DNA of 40,287 bases from Bacteroidales bacterium (lineage in GTDB: Bacteria > Bacteroidota > Bacteroidia > Bacteroidales > UBA12077), in the NCBI GenBank assembly GCA_030637515.1, contig DAOWGM010000158.1:1-40287 (forward strand). Reading direction: 5' to 3'. The first letter of the stretch is position 1. Each line of letters opens with the position of its first letter. A model generated the notes under the pieces. It worked only from the letters and a program-made list of their open reading frames with translations. It was not told the DNA's origin and did no database searches. The translations under genes and the position numbers were made by a program. Shown here piece after piece: positions 8,397 to 15,354 of the stretch.

Positions 8397-8885
8397 TTAA
8401 TTGCTTTTTCCGCAACAATTTTTTTGTTTCTTACCACTTCCACATGGACAAGGATCATTTCTTAAAACCTTTTTCATTAAGTTTATTCGGGGTGGATTAT
8501 TAATTCCATCGAGGTAAAACCACTGCTTATTTTCTTTTAAAAAAGTGGATCGTTCATGAAGCATTTGCTCATTTCTGTGTTTATCCTGATAATAGGCTTT
8601 GAATTCTACAATGCCCTTTGTATCATTTACATTACCATGCTCAAGGCTAATAATTTTCAGTTTTATCCAGGTATTTTCTTTAGACCATTCTTTTATTTCG
8701 TTGTGCTCGTATTCGCCTCTTGTTTTGGGATGCGTTGTTTTGTACAGGTATTCTGCATCTTCGTTTTTATAAGCAGTATATCTCGATCGCATAAGGCTTA
8801 AGGCCGTTGGAGCCGATTCGTTTTTTATGATAGCTTCGCAACATTCACTATAGCTTTTTCCTGAACAGCAAGGACAATCGGACAT
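8397..8885 (-). CDS. YchJ-like SEC-C metal-binding protein (UPF0225)
   Basis: This 162-aa protein has the UPF0225 layout: an N-terminal zinc-ribbon-like CPCCSGKSYSECC (residues 4-16), ALSLMRSRYTAY (residues 28-39), an NTF2-like middle with WIKLKI and GIVEFKAYY, and a C-terminal SEC-C motif, DPCPCGSGKKQKNCCG. SEC-C binds zinc and in SecA contacts SecB and the ribosome; in YchJ-type proteins the role is unknown. It abuts topB. The first 39 codons and the upstream DNA are duplicated about 2.2 kb away at 10984-11227, on the far side of the AbiE module. This copy is the complete one. Confidence 0.85.
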   Translation of the reverse strand: MSDCPCCSGKSYSECCEAIIKNESAPTALSLMRSRYTAYKNEDAEYLYKTTHPKTRGEYEHNEIKEWSKENTWIKLKIISLEHGNVNDTKGIVEFKAYYQDKHRNEQMLHERSTFLKENKQWFYLDGINNPPRINLMKKVLRNDPCPCGSGKKQKNCCGKSN

Positions 8886-9020
8886 AAGAATAATTTCTTA
8901 AGATTTTTGTATGAAACACAAATATAAGCATTAGGGAGTGAAATAAAATAACTCAAAGAACTACTTGCCGATACAGAAAGTAATTTAATTTTGTATACAA
9001 CTATATTTTAACCGTTTACG
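8773..9020. repeat. Direct repeat, copy 1 (5' end and upstream DNA of ychJ-like gene)
   Basis: This stretch matches 10984-11227 in the same orientation, offset by 2211 bases. The first 175 bases or so differ at only about five positions; beyond 8950 the match weakens but stays alignable to the GTATAC-containing end. It brackets the AbiE genes on the left. Confidence 0.9.
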
Positions 9021-9072
9021 TAATTTAAGATTTTGTAAAAGTGTAAAATAGTTGTAAAAAATATACGCTATT

Positions 9073-10035
9073 TTAGTCTTTCTTTATTATTTCAATAACA
9101 TTCTCAAATGATTTCTTTACATCTTTTTCTTCCGGAATAATCTCATAGGATAATGCTGTCAATTCACTAGTGTATTTTGATTTGACATTATCCCAGATCT
9201 TATTAAACTCATTAATTAATGGAGAATCATCAATATCTTTTTCTTTCCAACCTTCAGGTTCATCAAATGCTAATTTATCATGAAGCACTAGTTCTTTGAA
9301 ATCTTCTTTAAATTTATCAGACTGAATGTATTTTGCACATTCTTCATTTGTTAGAAGAAAATGAATATCATAAAAATGTCTTATTTTACTTGCAATACTC
9401 TCGTTGACATTTTCATCAAAAGAGAAACGTATTAATGAAACTATTTTTTCAAGCAAGGTTTGCTTTTTATCCAACACATTTAAAGTAAATGATTCCAAGT
9501 CATATTTCTTGATGAGATCTTTTGAATCTGTTAGCTCCAAAAATTCAGTAATGAAACTTTTTATTTCTAGTTTATGATAAGGAAATGGATTTGCAAAGGA
9601 ATTAACTTCAATTATCAATTTATCCGATATTCCTGCACTAAATTTGAAGTTTCCAGTGAGTGGGTACGTAAATACACTTTTCCTAAATTTAGAAAACTTA
9701 CTCGTTACGCCTGAAACTTCAATTTCTGTTAAATCTTTAGAAATATCTTTTTCGACATTTCTTATTAATGTTTTAACTTGATTGCCTGACATCAATGAAG
9801 CGTTTAAAACAGCGATATCAACATCTTCCGAAAAACGTTGTATTAATTTATATGCTTTGGTTAAAGATGTTCCACCTTTGAATACAATTTCATTTGCATA
9901 TTTACTCTTCGACAAATCCTTTAAGACTCTTGTTATCCAATAATCCTTTTCAATGAAAACAGGGGGTATATTAAAGTGATCACTTGCTGCTTGAATAGCT
10001 TCTGTAAATTCTCTTTTGTTTTCGTGTAATATCAT
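9073..10035 (-). CDS. AbiEii-type nucleotidyltransferase toxin
   Basis: The 320-aa protein has the nucleotidyltransferase core of the AbiEii/AbiGii (DUF1814) toxins: FKGGTSLTKAY (residues 52-62), then EDVDIAV with the paired aspartates Asp71 and Asp73, and later helical segments with LLEKIVSLIRF and KIRHFYDIHFLL. Related toxins use NTPs to modify RNA or protein and cause reversible growth arrest; some give phage abortive infection. Its start overlaps the end of the upstream antitoxin-like gene by four bases (10032-10035), the usual translational coupling of AbiE pairs. It is probably repressed through the operator upstream of the antitoxin. The motif set is intact, so it should be active. Confidence 0.9.
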   Translation of the reverse strand: MILHENKREFTEAIQAASDHFNIPPVFIEKDYWITRVLKDLSKSKYANEIVFKGGTSLTKAYKLIQRFSEDVDIAVLNASLMSGNQVKTLIRNVEKDISKDLTEIEVSGVTSKFSKFRKSVFTYPLTGNFKFSAGISDKLIIEVNSFANPFPYHKLEIKSFITEFLELTDSKDLIKKYDLESFTLNVLDKKQTLLEKIVSLIRFSFDENVNESIASKIRHFYDIHFLLTNEECAKYIQSDKFKEDFKELVLHDKLAFDEPEGWKEKDIDDSPLINEFNKIWDNVKSKYTSELTALSYEIIPEEKDVKKSFENVIEIIKKD

Positions 10036-10757
10036 TTAATAAACCATTTTTGCTTGTTAGGTAATGTTTTTTCTGTGATTTTAAAGCTGTAGCTGGTAGC
10101 CAGATTTAATGTTTTATAAATAATTTCTGTATCTAATTCACTATTTACATTTTCAATTATAGCTCCAACTAATGTTTTAGTTGCCGGATTATATTTTAGT
10201 GCTAGTTTCATTAATAATTCCTGGTCACTTTTTTCTAAATCATTAATTATAGCTTTTAACCTAATACATGTTTTTTCGACTGTTGTGTCAGGAATTTTTT
10301 TAATATTTCGTATACTATCTAAAATTCTTAATAATGGAATGCTTTCTTTAGTAATTGTATTGGGCTGTTTTATAAATTTAATCTTATACATTCCCCTTTT
10401 TGTTGCTTTTTTCTCACGCTTAACACCAATTTGAATAGTATTATAGATTTGTGTAGTTAAACCCAATTTAGAATATATGGAATAACCGGTAATATATCCA
10501 ATAAGCTTACCATCCTTTTCTAATAAATCCTTTACAACTTGATAAACATCTGGTTTTAACTCGCCAAACTGCGATTTTTTTGGTTTATAAAATTTCCCTT
10601 TTGAAAGCTTCCTGATTTTACCTGACTTAACCATTCTATTCAATGCTTTCATCACAGCATCGGTATTATTCACTGGCAGATTAAAATCAGTATAGGTAAA
10701 AACATACCCTACTTGAAATCTATTCACCTTATCCAATACATATTCAGATACTTTCAT
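10032..10757 (-). CDS. AbiEi-like antitoxin / DUF6088-type winged-helix protein
   Basis: The 241-aa protein opens with a winged-helix segment (VFTYTDF, then DAVMKALNRMVKSGKIRKLSKGKFYKP, about residues 19-59) typical of AbiEi/DUF6088 antitoxins, followed by a larger mixed domain (GYITGYSIYSKLGLT, then CIRLKAIIND). In AbiE systems this protein represses its own promoter and neutralises the nucleotidyltransferase; the neutralisation does not need a stable complex. It is first in the two-gene unit and its stop overlaps the toxin start. A perfect 9+9 inverted repeat and a TATATTTG -7 element lie just upstream, as expected for autorepression. Confidence 0.83.
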   Translation of the reverse strand: MKVSEYVLDKVNRFQVGYVFTYTDFNLPVNNTDAVMKALNRMVKSGKIRKLSKGKFYKPKKSQFGELKPDVYQVVKDLLEKDGKLIGYITGYSIYSKLGLTTQIYNTIQIGVKREKKATKRGMYKIKFIKQPNTITKESIPLLRILDSIRNIKKIPDTTVEKTCIRLKAIINDLEKSDQELLMKLALKYNPATKTLVGAIIENVNSELDTEIIYKTLNLATSYSFKITEKTLPNKQKWFIK

Positions 10758-10774
10758 TGTAATAAATTTTGATA

Positions 10775-10782
10775 CAAATATA
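10775..10782 (-). promoter_or_regulatory. Bacteroidota-type -7 element of the AbiE operon
   Basis: Read on the minus strand this is TATATTTG, a match to TAnnTTTG, 17 bases before the antitoxin ATG at 10757. The inverted repeat at 10789-10818 covers where the -33 element would be. Confidence 0.6.
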
Positions 10783-10788
10783 GTAATT

Positions 10789-10818
10789 TGTCTGGTTTAT
10801 TCCAGTAATAACCAGACA
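10789..10818. promoter_or_regulatory. Operator of the AbiE module
   Basis: The arms TGTCTGGTT (10789-10797) and AACCAGACA (10810-10818) form a perfect 9-base inverted repeat around a 12-base spacer, directly upstream of the -7 element. AbiEi-type antitoxins bind inverted repeats in their own promoter, so this is the likely autoregulatory site. Confidence 0.7.
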
Positions 10819-10884
10819 TTTTTCAATATATATACCTAATCTATTTATCCGAAACTTACCATTTTTAGTTAAATATGCCTTATT

Positions 10885-10905
10885 ATAGGTAGCTATACTA
10901 CCTAT
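10885..10905. repeat. Short hairpin ATAGGTAG/CTACCTAT
   Basis: A perfect 8-base inverted repeat around CTATA, lying between the AbiE operator and the truncated ychJ copy, without a T run. It may mark the edge of the AbiE module; the remaining bases 10819-10946 show nothing else. Confidence 0.4.
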
Positions 10906-10946
10906 TTAACGCTAATTTTAACGATAAATCATCTCAATTATTCCTT

Positions 10947-11096
10947 CTATGCTGCAAAAGCGAGGTTTTTAAGTACATTATATGCAGTATATCTCGATCG
11001 CATAAGGCTTAAAGCCGTTGGAGCCGATTCATTTTTTATGATAGCTTCGCAACATTCACTATAGTTTTTTACTGAACAGCAAGGACAATCGGACAT
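10947..11096 (-). pseudogene. Truncated 5' duplicate of the ychJ-like gene
   Basis: From an ATG at 11096-11094 this frame reads the first 39 residues of the YchJ-like protein (MSDCPCC..., ALSLMRSRYTAY), with three changes (Gly9Val, Ser11Asn and the end of the match). It then switches to ten unrelated residues before a TAG at 10949-10947. The zinc-ribbon head is kept but the rest, including the SEC-C motif, is lost. It is part of the direct repeat flanking the AbiE module and is almost certainly non-functional. Confidence 0.85.
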
Positions 11097-11227
11097 AAGA
11101 ATAATTTCTTAAGATTTTTGTATGAAACACAAATATAAGCATTAGAGAGTGAAATAAAATAACTCAGGGAACTATTCGCCTGTACAAAATATTTTTTATT
11201 GTATACTTAAAATTTAAACGCTTACAC
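10984..11227. repeat. Direct repeat, copy 2 (flanks AbiE module on the right)
   Basis: This is the second copy of 8773-9020 in the same orientation. It begins in the coding part of the ychJ-like gene and continues through its upstream region. The sharp left edge at 10984 lies exactly where the truncated gene loses similarity. Confidence 0.9.
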
Positions 11228-11270
11228 AAAAGTATAGGTTTACTTTTGCTACAAGTCAGGCTTATTATTT

Positions 11271-11684
11271 TTACTTATTTAAATTCAGATATTTGTTATG
11301 TCTTGAAATTTTTACAATTAATATAATTCCGAGAATAAGCGACAAAAGACCTATGGGTAAGAATATTATGAATAATGTTGGAAATATTACAGAGCTATAA
11401 TTATATGGAGCATTAGCAAAAAAATCACCCAATAAAAAAGCAATTATGGCGACACCAACAGGATTAAATTTTATTAAAGGCCATATTCCGACAAAGTATC
11501 TTCTTCTTATTGTGTTTTTGTTTAGTGTAAAATAAGCAGGAAAAATGGTTATTAAACCGGGCATAATTGCAAGAATATTATGCGTAATAAACACAAAATA
11601 AAAAACTTCAATTATTCCGGTTACAATAAAAAACCAACATAGTTTTCTTATGCTTTTTGAATTTTTCTCTTGTTCGTTAATCAT
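11271..11684 (-). CDS. Small four-helix integral membrane protein, unknown
   Basis: This 137-aa protein has about four hydrophobic segments (near residues 15-37, 38-52, 70-90 and 100-127) separated by short loops, a basic NTIRRRYF loop after the second, and a basic C-terminus. No family signature is recognised. It stands alone between the duplicated ychJ fragment and the restriction-modification operon, which runs the other way. No SD is seen. It could belong to the ychJ/AbiE neighbourhood or mark the original chromosome beside the restriction-modification insertion. Coding status is supported by length, membrane pattern and normal composition, but the function is unknown. Confidence 0.65.
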   Translation of the reverse strand: MINEQEKNSKSIRKLCWFFIVTGIIEVFYFVFITHNILAIMPGLITIFPAYFTLNKNTIRRRYFVGIWPLIKFNPVGVAIIAFLLGDFFANAPYNYSSVIFPTLFIIFLPIGLLSLILGIILIVKISRHNKYLNLNK

Positions 11685-11725
11685 TTATTCAAGTTTAGAT
11701 TTTTTTCTGCATTTAATTAACCACA

Positions 11726-11740
11726 CGGACAGTATGTCCG
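11726..11740. repeat. GC-rich palindrome near the left edge of the restriction-modification operon
   Basis: CGGACA and TGTCCG pair around GTA, followed by a short GC-rich stretch (to about 11758) that stands out from the AT-rich surroundings. It lies between divergent genes and may be an intergenic repeat, an operator, or an insertion-junction mark. Confidence 0.4.
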
Positions 11741-11866
11741 CGCGAGCGGGGCTACGCTTATCTGGAAATATAACTTATCAAAAATAACGAATATATTCAA
11801 ATGATTAAATGATAGTATAGATTAACATAAAAGCTTAAATTTACTTATTCTATAATGTAAAGCTAA

Positions 11867-12286
11867 ATGACTGATACGCACGACAAAGAGACTCGCAGTT
11901 ATAATATGTCTAGAATAAAAAGTAGAAATACAAAACCTGAACTAATAATCAGGAAATTTCTGCATGCAAATGGATTTCGTTATCGACTAAATGCAAAAAA
12001 TCTACCTGGGAAACCTGATATCGTTTTACCAAAATATAAAACTGTTATATTCATAAATGGCTGCTTTTGGCATGGTCATGAAAATTGCAAGTACTTTGTA
12101 GTTCCAAAAACCAGAACTGAATGGTGGCTAGAAAAAATTAACAGAACAAAACTCCGCGATAAAAATGCAATAAAACTTCTGATACAGCTTGATTGGCAAG
12201 TTATTACAATTTGGGAATGTGAAATAAAGCATAATTGTGAACATAAACTAAATAAAATATTTGATTTGATTAAATCAATTGTCTAA
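11867..12286 (+). CDS. vsr: Very short patch repair endonuclease (Vsr)
   Basis: The 139-aa protein aligns with Vsr endonucleases along its length. It has MSRIKSRNTKPE near the N-terminus, PGKPDIVLPKYK with the catalytic Asp51, and GCFWHGHENC with His69 and the zinc-site residues Cys66, His71 and Cys74, and a late IWECEIK that would supply the last zinc ligand. Vsr nicks 5' of the T in T:G mismatches created when 5-methylcytosine deaminates, so it protects sequences methylated by C5 methyltransferases. It opens an operon with two such methyltransferases. Fifteen bases separate it from the controller gene. No SD is seen. The call is very secure. Confidence 0.95.
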   Translation: MTDTHDKETRSYNMSRIKSRNTKPELIIRKFLHANGFRYRLNAKNLPGKPDIVLPKYKTVIFINGCFWHGHENCKYFVVPKTRTEWWLEKINRTKLRDKNAIKLLIQLDWQVITIWECEIKHNCEHKLNKIFDLIKSIV

Positions 12287-12307
12287 ATTTGTCCAAAAGG
12301 ATTGTTC

Positions 12308-12643
12308 ATGATGGAATATTTTGGTGAGAAAATAAGAGACTTACGTATTGAACGGGATCTCCCTCTAAGAAAGGTTGCAGCTTATTTAGATATTGATACA
12401 TCAATTCTAAGTAAAATTGAAAGAGGTGAACGAGATGCTAATAGAGAACTGGTTATTAAAGCAGCCAATTTTTTCAATATAGAAGAAAAAGATTTTCTGA
12501 CAAATTTTTATAGCGATCAAGTTGCAAAAATTTTATATCAAGAGAATAATTGCGAGACTATATTAAAAGTTGCAGAAGAAAAAATAAAATATATAAAAGA
12601 AAACTCCTTAATACAAGGAAAATTAGGATTTGAAAATGAATAA
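12308..12643 (+). CDS. XRE-family controller protein of the restriction-modification operon
   Basis: A 111-aa protein with an N-terminal lambda-repressor-like helix-turn-helix (FGEKIRDLRIERDLPLRKVA, then LDIDTSILSKIERGERDANRE, about residues 4-51) and a C-terminal helical tail of about 55 residues. Classic C proteins of type II systems are only slightly smaller and have this HTH. They delay restriction while methylation is established, so a similar role is likely. I start at the ATG at 12308; a second ATG follows at once at 12311. Its stop overlaps the first methyltransferase start by eight bases, so the two are translationally coupled. Confidence 0.82.
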   Translation: MMEYFGEKIRDLRIERDLPLRKVAAYLDIDTSILSKIERGERDANRELVIKAANFFNIEEKDFLTNFYSDQVAKILYQENNCETILKVAEEKIKYIKENSLIQGKLGFENE

Positions 12644-13700
12644 GAAATTAACAGCTATAGATTTATTTTCAGGATGTGGAGGATTTTCATATGGCTTTCA
12701 ACAAGCTGGCTTCCATGTTCTATTAGGTGTAGATAATACAGAAATAGCCTTAAAAACATTTGCTAGAAACCATGATAATTCGAAGACACTAAATCTTGAC
12801 TTACACAATGATGAGGCAATTAATAAAATTGTGGAATCAACAGCAGGAAATGAAATTGATGTAATAATTGGAGGACCTCCTTGTCAAGGATTTTCATTGA
12901 CCGGAACAAGAAATGAAAATGATGAACGGAACACTCTTTTTAATGCAATGTTTCGATTAGCAAAAAGAGTTAATCCCAAAGCTATCATTATTGAAAATGT
13001 TCCCGGTTTATTAAAACTATACAATGGAAAAGCAAAAAAAGAGATAATAGAGCTTTGTGAAGAACATGGATATTCTTGTAATCCTCAATTATTATTTGCT
13101 CCTGATTATGGTGTTCCCCAAATTAGAAAAAGAGTATTTTTTGTAGCATTAAGAAAAGACTTAGGAGTATTCGAATTCCCTGAAAAACAATTTACTTCTG
13201 AAACTTACATCGGATGTAAAGCCGCGATTGACGATTTACCAGATCTAGAAAATGATTTAGGAGCTAATGAATTAAATTACGACAAGAAGCCATTAAGTAA
13301 TTATCAAAAAATGATGAGAAATGGCAACAAAGTTATTTTCAATCATGTTGGAACAAAACATACTAACCATGTAATTAATGTTATTTCCCAAGTACCTGAA
13401 GGGGGAAATCATAAGGATTTACCTCCAGGTGTTGGCGATTCAAGAAAATTTAATGAAGCTTGGACGCGATATCATAGTGAAAGACCTTCTAAAACAATAG
13501 ATACAGGGCACAGAAATCATTTTCACTATAAATGGAATAGGGTTCCTTCAGTAAGAGAAAATGCAAGACTTCAATCTTTTCCTGATGATTTTGTCTTTTT
13601 AGGTAGCAAAACAGAACAAAATAGGCAAGTTGGAAATGCAGTTCCTCCTCTCTTAGGAAAGGTTTTAGCTGAACAACTTAAAAAATATTTAATAAAATGA
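12636..13700 (+). CDS. DNA (cytosine-5-)-methyltransferase, first of two
   Basis: The 354-aa protein has the ordered C5-methyltransferase motifs: DLFSGCGGFSYGF (motif I, residues 9-21), GGPPCQGFS with the catalytic Cys83 (motif IV), IIIENVPGLL (motif VI), PQIRKRVFFVAL (motif VIII), RPSKTIDTG (motif IX) and QVGNAVPPLL (motif X). The target-recognition region lies between motifs VIII and IX and sets the site, which cannot be read from sequence. The enzyme transfers a methyl group from S-adenosylmethionine to cytosine C5. It is chained by overlaps to the controller gene before and the second methyltransferase after (ATGA at 13697-13700). I use the ATG at 12636, not the TTG at 12630. Confidence 0.96.
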   Translation: MNKKLTAIDLFSGCGGFSYGFQQAGFHVLLGVDNTEIALKTFARNHDNSKTLNLDLHNDEAINKIVESTAGNEIDVIIGGPPCQGFSLTGTRNENDERNTLFNAMFRLAKRVNPKAIIIENVPGLLKLYNGKAKKEIIELCEEHGYSCNPQLLFAPDYGVPQIRKRVFFVALRKDLGVFEFPEKQFTSETYIGCKAAIDDLPDLENDLGANELNYDKKPLSNYQKMMRNGNKVIFNHVGTKHTNHVINVISQVPEGGNHKDLPPGVGDSRKFNEAWTRYHSERPSKTIDTGHRNHFHYKWNRVPSVRENARLQSFPDDFVFLGSKTEQNRQVGNAVPPLLGKVLAEQLKKYLIK

Positions 13701-14944
13701 AGATTAATGTAATTGACTTATTTGCTGGTTGTGGAGGATTAACAGATGGCTTCCTTAAAACAAGAAAGTATAATACTTTAGCGGCTGTTGATTGGGAATT
13801 TCCGACGGTCAATACATTAAAGAATCGATTAGCAAGAAAATGGGGATATGATATGTCTAAAAACAACATTCTTCATTTTGATATTCAAAGAACAGAAGAA
13901 CTTCTTTATGGTTATAAGGATTCCAAATTCGGAATCAGCGAAGGGTTGGTAAATGTAATTAATAATTCGAAAGTTGATATTATTGTCGGAGGACCTCCTT
14001 GTCAGGCATATTCAATTGCTGGAAGAGTACGAGATAAAAATGGAATGCAAGATGATTATCGAAATTTTCTGTTTGAAAGCTACGTAAAAATGGTTAACCA
14101 TTTTAAACCACAAGCTTTCGTATTTGAAAATGTAGAAGGTATTTTAAGTGCGAAACCTGGAGGAATTTCAATAATAGACAGAGTTAGAAAAGCCTTTATA
14201 GAGATCGATTATGAAATAACTGATAATTTAAGATCCAATGCACTATTTGATACATCATATTTTGGAGTTCCTCAAAAGCGAAAAAGGGTAATTATTTATG
14301 GTGTAAAAAAAAGTAACACTAGTTCTCAAGAAATTAAAACCTTCTATTCTTTAATGAGAAGTAAAAAACAACCTTATCCAACTAATGCTAAAACTGCTTT
14401 TGAAAATTTACCAAAAATTTATCCGGTGATTAAAGAAAATGAAATAAAAAAATCTCATACTGTACGTTTGAATGGTAATCCATTACCCAAAAATCATGAG
14501 CCAAGATTTCATAGTAAACGAGATGTTAAGATTTTTGAAATACTTGCTAATGATATCCAGTGCGGAGCTAATAAATATACAAGTACTCAAGCTCTTATTC
14601 AGTTATACAAAGAACATACCGGAAAAGACTCTAAATTTCATAAATACCATGTAATTAGAGAAGATAGACCAAGCAATACCATTCCTGCTCATTTGTACAA
14701 AGATGGATTACGTCACATTCATCCAGACCCAAAACAAGCTCGTTCGATTACAGTTAGAGAAGCTGCCAGAATTCAAACTTTTGATGATGATTTTGAATTT
14801 TTAGGTTCAAGAGGAGACCAATATAAAATGATTGGTAATGCTGTACCTCCAGTATTCTCAGAACAAATAGCTTCAATTGTTTATGAATTATTTTCAAATT
14901 ATAACATAAAAAAAGAAGAATTATGCCAGACATCACACTCTTAG
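13697..14944 (+). CDS. DNA (cytosine-5-)-methyltransferase, second of two
   Basis: This 415-aa protein has its own full motif set: VIDLFAGCGGLTDGF (motif I), GGPPCQAYS with catalytic Cys102 (motif IV), FVFENVEGIL (motif VI), PQKRKRVIIYG (motif VIII), RPSNTIPAH (motif IX) and MIGNAVPPV (motif X). It differs clearly from the first enzyme, with extra sequence between motifs I and IV and a longer recognition region, so it is not a recent copy. Two C5 enzymes in one operon usually mean an asymmetric site with each enzyme methylating one strand, or two specificities. Its 3' end overlaps the next gene by 22 bases. Confidence 0.96.
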   Translation: MKINVIDLFAGCGGLTDGFLKTRKYNTLAAVDWEFPTVNTLKNRLARKWGYDMSKNNILHFDIQRTEELLYGYKDSKFGISEGLVNVINNSKVDIIVGGPPCQAYSIAGRVRDKNGMQDDYRNFLFESYVKMVNHFKPQAFVFENVEGILSAKPGGISIIDRVRKAFIEIDYEITDNLRSNALFDTSYFGVPQKRKRVIIYGVKKSNTSSQEIKTFYSLMRSKKQPYPTNAKTAFENLPKIYPVIKENEIKKSHTVRLNGNPLPKNHEPRFHSKRDVKIFEILANDIQCGANKYTSTQALIQLYKEHTGKDSKFHKYHVIREDRPSNTIPAHLYKDGLRHIHPDPKQARSITVREAARIQTFDDDFEFLGSRGDQYKMIGNAVPPVFSEQIASIVYELFSNYNIKKEELCQTSHS

Positions 14945-15345
14945 ACGCAAACGGAAATGTCCATGAAATTGCAGGATTAAATTGGGGGTCAAACCTTCAA
15001 AATCATACTACACCTATTGATGCATACATTCCAATTCATATAGAAACAATACGCAGAAATCCTGGTCTTTTTGACAAAAAAGGCCCACAACAGACTATTA
15101 TTACTCTTCATTGGGATGACAGGACTGAAATGCAAGTTTTATTTGAAGGTAACGGGACAGATGATTATCCAAAACAAATATCTTCACATCCATATAAAAA
15201 TACAATGGGAGCATATTTGAGACAAAGAATTGGTGTTGCAAATAATGAAATAATCACTATGGATCACTTAAATAATTATGGAAGAACAACTGTTACAATT
15301 CAAAGAATTGATGCTACAAATTACAACATAGACTTTCATGTTTAA
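14923..15345 (+). CDS. Stand-alone B3-like (NgoFVII C-terminal type) DNA-binding protein
   Basis: A 140-aa protein. From about residue 57 it carries a pattern I associate with the C-terminal B3-type DNA-binding domain of NgoFVII/PLD restriction enzymes: ITLHWDDRTEMQVLFEG, YPKQISSHPYKNTMGAYLR, QRIGV, MDHLNNYGRTTVTI and a final YNIDFHV strand. No nuclease motif (HxK, PD-ExK or HNH) is visible, so alone it should bind rather than cut DNA. It overlaps the second methyltransferase gene and sits nine bases before the HNH gene, so it is probably the recognition subunit of the restriction enzyme. The family match is from memory of motifs, not a search; an unrelated fold cannot be excluded. Confidence 0.6.
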   Translation: MPDITLLDANGNVHEIAGLNWGSNLQNHTTPIDAYIPIHIETIRRNPGLFDKKGPQQTIITLHWDDRTEMQVLFEGNGTDDYPKQISSHPYKNTMGAYLRQRIGVANNEIITMDHLNNYGRTTVTIQRIDATNYNIDFHV

Positions 15346-15354
15346 AACAATTAT

